A stretch of DNA of 26,127 nt from an uncultured Collinsella sp. GTDB lineage: Bacteria > Actinomycetota > Coriobacteriia > Coriobacteriales > Coriobacteriaceae. Position numbers and translations under genes: made by a program. The stretch lies in NCBI GenBank assembly GCA_934654625.1, contig CAKUGM010000020.1, positions 1-26,127 on the forward strand, given 5' to 3'. This document shows positions 1 to 7,741 of this stretch, piece after piece (the first letter of the stretch is position 1; each line of letters starts with the position of its first letter). Under the pieces are notes generated by a model. It made no database searches. It was not told the DNA's origin and saw only the letters and a program-made list of their open reading frames with translations.

Positions 1-322
<322 letters not shown>

Positions 323-474
323 CCGTCGCATCCCCGCGGGCGCAGCGCATGTGCTTGGCGGGTGCAACTCAACTCAGGTCGGTCGGGATAAGAGGTCCGT
401 TGAGCTCGCTGTGCGGCCCCCAGGGCACGCGGAAGGTTCCCCTTCAGCGTGGGAGGCAATCTCATCGTCATCGA

Positions 475-622
475 CGAGCGCCGCCCACCGGTCAGCGGCC
501 ATGGCGGGCGGGGCACGCCCGGACCCATTCCGAACCCGGAAGCTAAGCCGCCGAGCGCCGATGGTACTGCGGGGTCAGCCCGTGGGAGAGCAGGGCGCCG
601 CTGACCGGTGGACGGCGCTCGA
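475..622 (+). other. Pre-5S rRNA processing stem
   Basis: The bases flanking 5S extend its terminal helix. The segment 475-498 pairs with 598-621, with one mismatch in about 24 bp. Such an extended double strand is the expected substrate for 5S maturation nucleases (RNase M5 or RNase E type). Which nuclease acts here cannot be told from this window. Confidence 0.7.
488..608 (+). rRNA. rrf: 5S ribosomal RNA
   Basis: The central block CCCATTCCGAACCCGGAAG (523-541) and the downstream GCGCCGATGGTACTGCGG are classic bacterial 5S signatures. The terminal helix is formed by CCGGTCAGCGG (488-498) and CCGCTGACCGG (598-608), giving a length of about 121 nt. It lies about 165 nt after the 23S end, as in a normal rRNA operon. 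The exact ends may differ by one to three bases, because complementarity continues beyond the mature helix. Confidence 0.95.
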
Positions 623-647
623 CCCGTTTCCAGGCGGGCTCGGGCGC

Positions 648-685
648 GGGGGCGCCGCGGGGGATCCCCCGCGGCGCCCCCTTTT
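648..685 (+). terminator. Rho-independent terminator of the rRNA operon
   Basis: A perfect 17-bp inverted repeat spans 648-664 and 665-681, with GATC at its centre, and is followed by TTTT at 682-685. The position, just after 5S, fits the end of the rRNA operon. The perfect symmetry means it could also block transcription from the opposite strand. Confidence 0.85.
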
Positions 686-724
686 CCATATACCGGCGGG
701 TTGCTGCCTGTATAGATAGATATT

Positions 725-760
725 GATGAGCCGCGCGGCCTTCCGGCCCCGCGGCTCATC
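725..760. terminator. Hairpin between rRNA operon and response-regulator gene
   Basis: GATGAGCCGCG (725-735) pairs with CGCGGCTCATC (750-760) around a GC-rich loop. It sits between two convergent transcription units and may act as a backup terminator for either. There is no strong T-run on either side, only TGCTTT on the plus side, so efficiency is uncertain. Confidence 0.5.
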
Positions 761-795
761 TGCTTTAAAATCGATTCGGCCGGCTATTTGCTCGG

Positions 796-1707
796 CTAGT
801 TTGCCAGCAACCTTGCTAGGAGCTCGGCTTCTTCCATCGGCCAATATCCTTCCTTTGCTTCTGCCTGGATAGCATCAATTGCTTCCTGCTTTGGACAAGG
901 GTCAGGCCCATAGACCAGCTCTTCGAGTCTATTGCACACAAGTGCGATGTTTACGCACCTAAGAATTTCGGCGGGCAGCTCTGCAGGATAATCGCTGCTT
1001 TTAAGCGTGCTGTGATGATACCGAACGATTGCTTCGACCAACTCATCATTTAGCCCGCTAATTATCTCGAGGCCGAGAACGGCGTGCTTATTTGAATTTG
1101 GGTCTGTGTCATCTTGACGTGCTGTTTCGTCATCGCATGCAACAAAGCCGATGTCTCTCAGCATGATTCCGAGGCGAAGCTTCTCTGCGGTTTTATCGGT
1201 TACGGCAGACACCATGGCAAGATGATCAGCCAGATTGGCGCACCGGCTGCTGCTGGCAACCGATCCCGGACGCCTATGCTCCAGTGCGGTTAGAAATGCC
1301 GAGACGGCGCTATTGAGCGGAATCATTTTGGAGGTTTCTTCGCTTACGCTGAGCAGGGCTTTTATTCTCATGATGAGTTCAACATGCTTAAACGGTTTTG
1401 TCAGAAAGCCGTTGGCACCCGCTTCAATAGCCCTAAAGCGATGAGAGTCTTCGTTGAGGACGGTCAGCATGAGGATGGGGAGATTGCGAAATTGCTGCAT
1501 GGCGCGCAGGCGTTCGCAAACTTGAAACCCGTTAAGGCCGGGGAGCATGACGTCTAACAAAGCGAGGTCAGGTTTCTCTCGCTCCGCAACCTCGAGGGCT
1601 TGCTCGCCATCAACTGCCGAAACAACTTCGTAGTTATAGTTCTTCAAGACTTCCGTGGTAAGGATCAAGCTTGGTGCGTCATCCTCAACAACCAAGATTT
1701 TCTGCAT
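796..1707 (-). CDS. Response regulator with degenerate HD-GYP output domain
   Basis: This 303-residue protein starts with a receiver domain (about 1-120): acidic pair E8-D9-D10, phosphoacceptor D52 in LALLDVMLPG, and K104 in FLTKPFK. Residues about 140-265 align by eye with an HD-GYP phosphodiesterase domain, but the metal ligands are largely replaced. LHDIG has become LRDIG (R184-D185), HHE has become HHS (231-233), GYP has become DYP (239-241), and the VAD Asp has become Asn (N259). It is therefore probably not an active c-di-GMP phosphodiesterase but a protein-interaction or sensing output. The ATG is preceded by AAGGAGAAGG, and the start overlaps the 3' end of the histidine kinase gene by 23 bases. 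It is the last gene of the luxR-kinase-regulator operon. DNA binding by this protein is not indicated. Confidence 0.85.
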   Translation of the reverse strand: MQKILVVEDDAPSLILTTEVLKNYNYEVVSAVDGEQALEVAEREKPDLALLDVMLPGLNGFQVCERLRAMQQFRNLPILMLTVLNEDSHRFRAIEAGANGFLTKPFKHVELIMRIKALLSVSEETSKMIPLNSAVSAFLTALEHRRPGSVASSSRCANLADHLAMVSAVTDKTAEKLRLGIMLRDIGFVACDDETARQDDTDPNSNKHAVLGLEIISGLNDELVEAIVRYHHSTLKSSDYPAELPAEILRCVNIALVCNRLEELVYGPDPCPKQEAIDAIQAEAKEGYWPMEEAELLARLLAN

Positions 1708-3670
1708 TATCCTTCTCCTTTGGCGCCTCGGCGTTTATGGGCAGAACCATATGAACGGTGGTTCCGCCTCCTGCGGTATCTTCAATCCAGACTTTTCCGT
1801 TGTGAAGCGAAACGATGCTTCTCGTGATAGCAAGACCGAGGCCTACACCTTCGTATATGCGTGTATAGCTGTTATCGGCCTGTTCAAAGGCAAGGAACAC
1901 CTGCTCCTTCATGTTGTCTTCGATGCCGATACCGTTATCGATGACTTTGATTTCTACCTGCTCGCCTTCGCTTGAGCAACAGGTGACGGTAATGGAACCG
2001 CCGTGGGGCGTGAATTTAACAGCATTGGCGATAAGGTTTATGAGCACCTGGCGCATCTTTGACTCGTCCCAATGAACAACGAGGTCTCCATTGGGGAGGG
2101 AGATAAGTTCCGTCAGGGCTTGTTGCTTTGCGTTGGCCTGGGGATGCATGGTTGCCGTTGTGTCGACAATAAGACGTCTCAGGTCGATATCGCTATAAGT
2201 GACTTTGTTCTTATTGGTGTCTATTCTCACCAGGTCAAGTAGATCGTTAATGAGCCCTAGCAGATGATTTCCGCTCTGGATGATGATGCCCACGTACTCG
2301 TGTTGTTTTTCGTTCATCTTGCCGGCGAGACCATCCTGCAAAAGGGAAGAGAAGCCGATGATCGAGTTGAGCGGGGTTCGCAGTTCGTGCGAGATGTTGG
2401 CGAGGAATTGGGACTTATATTGGTTGGCCTCGCGTAGCTCGGCGATTGTGGTCACGAGCTCTTCGGTGCGCTTTTCGACGGTGTCTTCGAGGCGTTGATT
2501 CTCGCGGGTCAAAGCGCCGGCCATGGCGTATAAGTCATCTGCGAGCTCGGCGAATTCACGCGGAAGGATCGTTCGATTGCGCACGCTGTCGAGTTCGGGG
2601 AATTCTCCTATCGAAACCGCACGCGCGTTAGTCTCGAGGCTTGCAATGGGCTTGGTGATAATGCGCGTAAGCAGGTTGCCGACAAGGGCGGTTGAAACGA
2701 GGATTGCAACAAAGGCGAAGGCGAGCGTGGCGAGGGTAGAAGGAGATATGCCGGGGATGCCCGAGACCGGCATACCCACGCCAAGGTTGGCGACGATTTT
2801 GCCGGTCCGGCTCTTCATTGACCCAGCGACGACGACGCCGACCTTTCCGTCGTCCATCGTCACCACGCCGCGCCAGGTGTCGCCATCGTTGACAGCATCA
2901 ACAAGGCCCTGCATTTGCTGAGTACCCGCGGGATAGAAGAATGCGGAGTCTTCCGTCTGGATGTTCGAGCAGATTCTCATGCCGTCGGACGTGCCGATCG
3001 AAAGGTAGGCATCGGACACGATGGACGAAAAGTCGCTGAGCAGCTGCTGATTGTTGTTTAAGAGATAGCCCTCAATGATGGCTCCCATAAAGGCGCCGTC
3101 TGCTGAGCGGATCGGGTAGGCGACGATACGGACATAGGCGTCGTAGAGGGAGTGCGTCTCGTCGATATGGATCTCGGCGTTTTCTCTGAATGCGGGATAG
3201 CAGACCGAAAGCTGCTCTTTGGGGATGAGCTCGGTACTCGTGATCGCTTCGTCCTGTGCTTCCAGCGTGTCAAGGAGCCCCGAGAGAGGCCATTCGGTGC
3301 CGACTGCTTGGGCATTGCTGGCAAGTACGACGCCTTCGCTGTCAACGGCAACGGTGTAGGGGGTTCCCATATCGACCGGAGCACATCGGTCGAGTACCTT
3401 GGAGAGCTTCTTTTCGTTTTTGCTTGCAAAATAGCCGTTGACGTCTTCATAGGAGAGAACCTCGCTAATACGCAGGATCTCCGAGGTGTCTTTGAGCTCC
3501 ATGCGATCGTATGCCGTCTGGAGGGCAACTTGCAGGTTGGACACGGTGTTGTCGATGGCGGCGGACCTGAGGAGGACGGCGCCCACAATCGCAAAGAGGG
3601 CAAGGGCGACCGTGAGGACGAGCGCCATGCTCACGTTGATGTAGGTCGAGATCTTCAGGCGTCGTTTCAC
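1685..3670 (-). CDS. Membrane sensor histidine kinase
   Basis: The protein has 661 residues. TM1 is at about 9-36 and TM2 at about 311-337, and between them lies a roughly 270-residue extracytoplasmic domain resembling a double-Cache ligand sensor. A HAMP linker (about 335-395) and a short coiled coil follow. The HisKA motif is FLANISHELRTPLNSIIGF with H428. The ATPase domain shows N549, DNGIGI (578-583) and GVGLGL (608-613). All catalytic boxes look intact. The start is GTG at 3670, whose GTGA overlaps the stop of the upstream luxR gene, implying translational coupling. The downstream response regulator is the obvious phosphotransfer partner. The extracellular sensor may detect a small organic acid, but the ligand is not known. 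Lysine and other codons are less biased than in the divergent enzyme genes, suggesting lower expression. Confidence 0.93.
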   Translation of the reverse strand: MKRRLKISTYINVSMALVLTVALALFAIVGAVLLRSAAIDNTVSNLQVALQTAYDRMELKDTSEILRISEVLSYEDVNGYFASKNEKKLSKVLDRCAPVDMGTPYTVAVDSEGVVLASNAQAVGTEWPLSGLLDTLEAQDEAITSTELIPKEQLSVCYPAFRENAEIHIDETHSLYDAYVRIVAYPIRSADGAFMGAIIEGYLLNNNQQLLSDFSSIVSDAYLSIGTSDGMRICSNIQTEDSAFFYPAGTQQMQGLVDAVNDGDTWRGVVTMDDGKVGVVVAGSMKSRTGKIVANLGVGMPVSGIPGISPSTLATLAFAFVAILVSTALVGNLLTRIITKPIASLETNARAVSIGEFPELDSVRNRTILPREFAELADDLYAMAGALTRENQRLEDTVEKRTEELVTTIAELREANQYKSQFLANISHELRTPLNSIIGFSSLLQDGLAGKMNEKQHEYVGIIIQSGNHLLGLINDLLDLVRIDTNKNKVTYSDIDLRRLIVDTTATMHPQANAKQQALTELISLPNGDLVVHWDESKMRQVLINLIANAVKFTPHGGSITVTCCSSEGEQVEIKVIDNGIGIEDNMKEQVFLAFEQADNSYTRIYEGVGLGLAITRSIVSLHNGKVWIEDTAGGGTTVHMVLPINAEAPKEKDNAENLGC

Positions 3671-4401
3671 AGGAGTTCCAGTCCTAAAATCGCCAGTTGG
3701 GTTCTATTGGTGAGGTCGGTCTTTTTAAGGATGTTGCCAATGTGCAATTTGACGGTGTGTTCGGTAATGACGAGCTGATCTGCGATTTGTTGGTTCGAAA
3801 GACCCGTGCATACGAGCCTAAGCACCTCGCGCTCGCGTTTGGTGAGGCTTTCGAGAATCTCGGCGCGCTGTTCCTGATATGCATGGTTTTTGGTATCGGA
3901 GTTTGCCTCGTTGGCGGCAAAATCAAATGCAAGCGAATAGGCGCTGTAGATGACTTTTGCGCGCTCGACAAAGTCGATGCGTCGCTGATGGTCGGTTTCG
4001 TTCATCAGGCTGCCGAGAGGGTCGGCGTCATCGGTGTCGCCTTCGCGTGAGGGGTCTCGATCAACGATGTGCAAATAGTACGTGGAGTCTGTATCCGACG
4101 GAGACAGGTACTGGGCGGGAACGGTGAGCCTTCCGACGGCGACCAGCTGGCCATAAGGGCAGGTGTAAACCTGGAAGGTCTCGGGTGCCTGGATGATTCT
4201 CGTGCAGTATGACGCGCAGAAACTGTTTGGCTCACATCGCTTGCTCATACACATGGGGCTGCCGTTTGACTCGATGGTCAGGTGCTCTTCGGCATCGCTA
4301 TTGAATATGCGGATGCTTGACGAGAAAAAGGCGGAATATTGGTCTTGCACTTGTTGGAGTTTGGCTAGAAACCGCAACGTGTTTTGTTCTTGAGCTGCCA
4401 C
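3667..4401 (-). CDS. LuxR-family regulator with PocR-like cysteine-rich input domain
   Basis: The protein has 244 residues. The C-terminal LuxR helix-turn-helix lies at about 183-244, with LTKREREVLRLVCTGLSNQQ followed by EHTVKLHIGNILKK. The N-terminal 120 residues carry five cysteines (C51, C56, C62, C66, C81), including a YTCPYGQ segment. The pattern resembles the PocR sensory domain, a small-molecule-binding domain found in regulators of anaerobic metabolism; this match is by eye and tentative. There is no receiver domain, so it is not a classical response regulator. The start is GTG at 4401 with GGAG about 9 bases upstream. It is the first gene of the three-gene operon and divergent from the glycyl radical enzyme gene, so it is the best candidate for its DNA-binding regulator. 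The cysteines could bind metal or sense redox state. Confidence 0.85.
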   Translation of the reverse strand: MAAQEQNTLRFLAKLQQVQDQYSAFFSSSIRIFNSDAEEHLTIESNGSPMCMSKRCEPNSFCASYCTRIIQAPETFQVYTCPYGQLVAVGRLTVPAQYLSPSDTDSTYYLHIVDRDPSREGDTDDADPLGSLMNETDHQRRIDFVERAKVIYSAYSLAFDFAANEANSDTKNHAYQEQRAEILESLTKREREVLRLVCTGLSNQQIADQLVITEHTVKLHIGNILKKTDLTNRTQLAILGLELL

Positions 4402-4608
4402 TCGATCTCCAAACCGCGCGTAAGGACTTACGGCTGGGCCGTGCGCACTATGGGCGTTATGAATTATTTCAATTATGTTTCATATCATTTTTGTGGGGCT
4501 ATTAAATGCCGTGATGGTAGGTTTTTCTCGGTAAATGGATAACGGCTTGGAAAACGTGCTGCGCAACATGCAGATTTAGGCTCGTTGCGGGCGCAGCACT
4601 TCGCAAGG

Positions 4609-4889
4609 CAATCGATTGATACTTTATCCACCGCAAATTGGCTGTTAATTGGCCTAGTACAAATACATGCCTAATCGATTTACCATCAGTGGCTCTCTTC
4701 GTGACGATCTGAGCAACGTGGAATATGCGAGAAAGGTAGGCCCGTCTACCCCCCCCCGATTTTGGGCACCGGGTTAATAAAATATATAGACTAAAGTTCT
4801 AGTTTTATAAAATCCCTTAGAACCAAAGAGTTACTTCTGAGTGGAAATTCGGCAGAAGTCTGAACGAAAAGCCAATTTCAATCGATTGG
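4609..4889. repeat. Three copies of palindrome AATCGATT
   Basis: AATCGATT occurs at 4610-4617, 4673-4680 and 4881-4888. The first and third copies extend to the 10-bp palindrome CAATCGATTG. Spacings are 63 and 208 bases, each near a whole number of helical turns. One further copy was noticed at 769-776, outside this region. The cluster between divergent regulator and enzyme genes is a reasonable operator candidate, but no binding protein is established. Confidence 0.5.
4796..4859. promoter_or_regulatory. Two spaced dyads in the glycyl radical enzyme promoter region
   Basis: GTTCTA (4796-4801) mirrors TAGAAC (4818-4823), enclosing an AT-rich TATAAAAT segment. ACTTCTG (4833-4839) mirrors CAGAAGT (4853-4859), with half-site centres 20 bp apart. 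Two-turn spacing suits a dimeric helix-turn-helix regulator such as the divergent LuxR protein. The second dyad could instead be a leader RNA hairpin. Confidence 0.4.
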
Positions 4890-4917
4890 CGATTCCTTTG
4901 TAATGAGACGTGTCAGA

Positions 4918-4965
4918 CCCGAGGAAGCAGATTTCCTCGGGAAGGAAAGCTCTGTAGGAGGAATC
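4918..4965 (+). promoter_or_regulatory. Leader hairpin with alternative pairing to the ribosome binding site
   Basis: CCCGAGGAA (4918-4926) and TTCCTCGGG (4933-4941) form a perfect 9-bp stem with a 6-base loop. The same TTCCTC (4933-4938) is also complementary to GAGGAA (4958-4963) within the strong Shine-Dalgarno of the next gene. The two pairings exclude each other, as in a translational switch. The 9-bp form leaves the binding site free and should be favoured by default. Confidence 0.45.
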
Positions 4966-7602
4966 ATGCAGGAGTCTTTGGTACTAGAGATGCTCGAGAC
5001 CGGCAAGACCGCGACCTGGCCTGCCGATAGTGGCACTCAGCAAGGCGACGAGTTCGTCGACAAGGAAGTGAAGGGCGTACCTTCCACCGATCGCACCAAG
5101 CGCATGAAGGAACGCTTCATGAACGCCAAGTGCAAGATGGACATGGAAGCCCCGATCGCTTACACCAAGGCATGGCGTGAGTATGAGGGCAAGCCGCTCT
5201 ACGTCCGTCGTGGTCTTTCGTTCAAGTACATGCTTGAGCACCTCACCCCGGTTATCCGCGAGGACGAGCTCATCACCATGTCTAAGACCCGCTATGACCG
5301 CGGTGCTACCCAGGTTCCCCAGTTTGCTACCGACTTCATGATCTCGTTCCTGACCCAGGCCGAGGATCAGAAGGAAGAGGCTAAGCTCTACGCCGTCGAG
5401 GGCGGCGACGAGGCTCACACCGTGAACGAGGAAGGCTGGACCCCCGTTGGTCAGCTCTTCTCCATCCGTGAGGAAGAAGTCCAGCCGATGCTCGACGTCC
5501 TGGACTACTGGAAGACCCGCTGCGTCGAGAACGTTTCCGACGATTGGATGAAGACCGCTTTTGACGGCTATGAGGACTACGTCAACGCCAAGAAGGTCGG
5601 CCTGTTCCCCGGCTCCGGCCTGCACGCTGGCTGCGACGGCCGTTGGATCCCGGCTTACGACGTCGCTCTGGGTGGCTTCAACAAGGTCATCGAGCAGTGC
5701 AAGGAGAACATTGCCAAGACCGTCGTGACCACCAAGGACGTTGCCGACAAGGTCTTCTTCTGGCAGGGCTGCATCTACGCTTGCGAGGGCGCTATCGCTT
5801 GGGCTACCAATTATGCCAACGAGGCCCGTCGTCTCGCCGAGACCGCTGCTGAGCCCCGCAAGACCGAGCTGCTCGAGATGGCTGAGCGCCTGGATCGCGT
5901 CCCGGCTGAGCCCGCTCGCAACTTCATGGAGGCCCTCCAGGCCCTGTGGACCGCTCACATCCTCGTTATGTCCGACTCCCTCGCTCTGGGCGTTTCCCCC
6001 GGTCGTTGGGGCAAGCTCCTCCAGCCTTACTACGAGAAGGATCTCGCAGAGGGCAAGATCACCAAGGAGCAGGCGCTCGAGGCCATGGAGCTCATCCGCA
6101 TCAAGTGCTCCACCGAGGAGTACATCACCCCGTCCCTGTGGGCAGCAATGGCTTCCTCCAACTCCTTCATGAACATGGCAGTTGGCGGTCTCGATCCTGT
6201 GACCGGTCAGTGCACCGACAACGAGGTTGAGGAGCTCATCCTCCAGGCCGGTATCAACATGCCGACCCCGCAGCCGACCCTCTCCATCCTGCTCTCCAAC
6301 AAGACCAGCGAGCGTCTCGCTCTCAAGGCCGCCGAGTGCACCAAGGCTGGTAACGGCTATCCCGCATGGTACAACTACGAGCAGATGGTTGAGCACAACC
6401 TCTGGTGCTATGCCGACGAGAACATCACCCTCGAGGACGCCCGCGACTGCGCACTTTCCGGCTGCGTCGAGAACGGTATCTCCGGCAAGGGTCACCCCAT
6501 TGCTCACCCCGCCTTCTACAACGAGGGCAAGACCATCGAGCTCGCTCTGCACGAGGGCGTTGACCCCCGCACCGGCATCAAGGTCATGGACGGCATCAAG
6601 CCCGTCGAGACCTATGACGATCTGTGGAACAACTTCGTGACCATCCGTGAGCACTTCATGAAGGTCTACATGCGCTACTGGAACGAGGTCGTGGCCTGCC
6701 AGCGCGATATCCACCCGAAGATCATGGGCTCCGTCCTGATGCATGACTGCATTGAGAACGGTCGCCCGGTCGACAACCTCGGCTGCCGCTACAACGCTTC
6801 CGTCACGCTTCTCGACTCCGGTACCGTCAACGTCGTTAACGGCCTCGCCGCTATGAAGAAGCTCATCTGGGACGACAAGAAGTACACCATTGACGAGTTC
6901 ATGGATGCCATGAACAACAACTTCGGCTTCGTCCTCGGCGCCGAGAAGGGCAACTTCTCCATGCTCAACCAGGAGATCGATCCTGAGAAGCACATGAAGT
7001 ACGCTCAGATTCACCGCGACATCCTCAACTGCCCGAAGTTCGGCAACGACGACGACTATGTTGACGACATCTTCGTCAAGGTGTGGCAGGACTACGATCG
7101 CGTCACCGGCTCTGAGACCACCTACAACGGTTACAGGTGGATCACCGCTGCTCTGTCCATCTCCGCTCACGGACCTCACGGCCGCGTGACTGGTGCTACC
7201 CCGGACGGCCGCCTCGCTGGCGTTACCCTCTGCGACGGCATCCTCTCCGCTTCGCCTGGTACCGACGTCAACGGCCCGATCGCTCTGATTCGTTCCGGCG
7301 TCAAGCTTGACTCCACCCCGTTCGCCTCGGTGCAGCTCAATATGAAGTTCCATCCCTCCGCGATTCGCGGTGACGAGGGCTCCAAGAACTTCGTCGAGTT
7401 CATCCGCAGCTACTTCCGCATGGGTGGCTATCACGTCCAGTTCAACATCGTCGACTCCAAGATGCTCCGCGATGCTCAGGACAAGCCGCAGAACTATCGC
7501 GACCTGATGGTCCGCGTCGCAGGCTTCTCCGCTTACTGGAACGAGCTTGGTAAGCCCATCCAGGACGAGGTCATCGCTCGTACTGAGTACGACCTCCTCT
7601 AA
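4966..7602 (+). CDS. Glycyl radical enzyme, arylacetate decarboxylase-like
   Basis: The 878-residue protein is a glycyl radical enzyme. The thiyl loop is ALSGCVENG with C500 and E502, and the radical loop is VRVAGFSAYWNELGKP with G853. From memory the C-terminus closely matches 4-hydroxyphenylacetate decarboxylase HpdB (LGKPIQDEVIARTEY is shared), and the C-x-E active-site pattern of that group is kept. The HpdB glutamate that contacts the phenol falls at L616, and no small HpdC subunit gene is nearby. This favours an indoleacetate- or phenylacetate-type decarboxylase, or a new substrate. Decarboxylation of indoleacetate to skatole by a related enzyme is known from Olsenella. Codon use is strongly biased (Lys almost always AAG), as in dnaK, suggesting high expression. 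The start at 4966 is chosen for TAGGAGGAATC before it; an in-frame ATG at 4903 lacks this. The enzyme is oxygen-sensitive and cytoplasmic by family. Confidence 0.9.
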   Translation: MQESLVLEMLETGKTATWPADSGTQQGDEFVDKEVKGVPSTDRTKRMKERFMNAKCKMDMEAPIAYTKAWREYEGKPLYVRRGLSFKYMLEHLTPVIREDELITMSKTRYDRGATQVPQFATDFMISFLTQAEDQKEEAKLYAVEGGDEAHTVNEEGWTPVGQLFSIREEEVQPMLDVLDYWKTRCVENVSDDWMKTAFDGYEDYVNAKKVGLFPGSGLHAGCDGRWIPAYDVALGGFNKVIEQCKENIAKTVVTTKDVADKVFFWQGCIYACEGAIAWATNYANEARRLAETAAEPRKTELLEMAERLDRVPAEPARNFMEALQALWTAHILVMSDSLALGVSPGRWGKLLQPYYEKDLAEGKITKEQALEAMELIRIKCSTEEYITPSLWAAMASSNSFMNMAVGGLDPVTGQCTDNEVEELILQAGINMPTPQPTLSILLSNKTSERLALKAAECTKAGNGYPAWYNYEQMVEHNLWCYADENITLEDARDCALSGCVENGISGKGHPIAHPAFYNEGKTIELALHEGVDPRTGIKVMDGIKPVETYDDLWNNFVTIREHFMKVYMRYWNEVVACQRDIHPKIMGSVLMHDCIENGRPVDNLGCRYNASVTLLDSGTVNVVNGLAAMKKLIWDDKKYTIDEFMDAMNNNFGFVLGAEKGNFSMLNQEIDPEKHMKYAQIHRDILNCPKFGNDDDYVDDIFVKVWQDYDRVTGSETTYNGYRWITAALSISAHGPHGRVTGATPDGRLAGVTLCDGILSASPGTDVNGPIALIRSGVKLDSTPFASVQLNMKFHPSAIRGDEGSKNFVEFIRSYFRMGGYHVQFNIVDSKMLRDAQDKPQNYRDLMVRVAGFSAYWNELGKPIQDEVIARTEYDLL

Positions 7603-7617
7603 GCGTTGCACAAGCGT

Positions 7618-7657
7618 GGCGCCCGGTCTGGTTAGACGCTAACCGGGCGCCACTTTC
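7618..7657 (+). terminator. Hairpin after the glycyl radical enzyme gene
   Basis: GGCGCCC (7618-7624) pairs with GGGCGCC (7645-7651), and GGTTAG (7630-7635) pairs with CTAACC (7639-7644) inside it, with a small bulge. Only ACTTTCT follows, so termination is probably partial. It may also protect the 3' end of the enzyme mRNA and lower expression of the downstream genes. Confidence 0.6.
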
Positions 7658-7741
7658 TAGCACGCTCTCATCTGTCAACGGGAGAGTCGCCCCTGTCTTG
7701 GATCGAGCGCTACTCCCATCCTACCTCTAGGAGAATTAGAG

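Larger units (their letters stand above)
4402..4965. promoter_or_regulatory. Divergent intergenic control region
   Basis: This 564-base region lies between the luxR gene and the glycyl radical enzyme gene and has no convincing coding sequence. It is AT-rich compared with its flanks. It contains a short palindrome GTAAGGACTTAC (4420-4431) in the luxR leader, a long imperfect hairpin (4556-4599), three copies of AATCGATT, a run of nine C (4749-4757), two spaced dyads (4796-4823 and 4833-4859), and a leader hairpin just before the ribosome binding site. Possible promoter pieces for the minus strand are TTGAAA (4467-4472) and TAGTGC (4445-4450), 16 bp apart. For the plus strand there is TTGGGC (4762-4767), 17 bp before TATAGA. 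All promoter assignments here are weak. Confidence 0.6.

Noticed and set aside
4749..4757. Run of nine C as a phase-variation tract
   Set aside because: It is in a non-coding region with no clear promoter spacing around it; a single tract is not enough evidence.
4903..4965. Upstream in-frame ATG adding 21 residues to the glycyl radical enzyme
   Set aside because: No good ribosome binding site precedes it, while an excellent one precedes 4966. It would also place the leader hairpin inside the coding region.
4984..7611. 875-codon open frame on the minus strand opposite the glycyl radical enzyme
   Set aside because: It results from the strong codon bias of the true gene. Its translation is low-complexity (Val, Leu, Glu, Asp rich) and shows no family motif.
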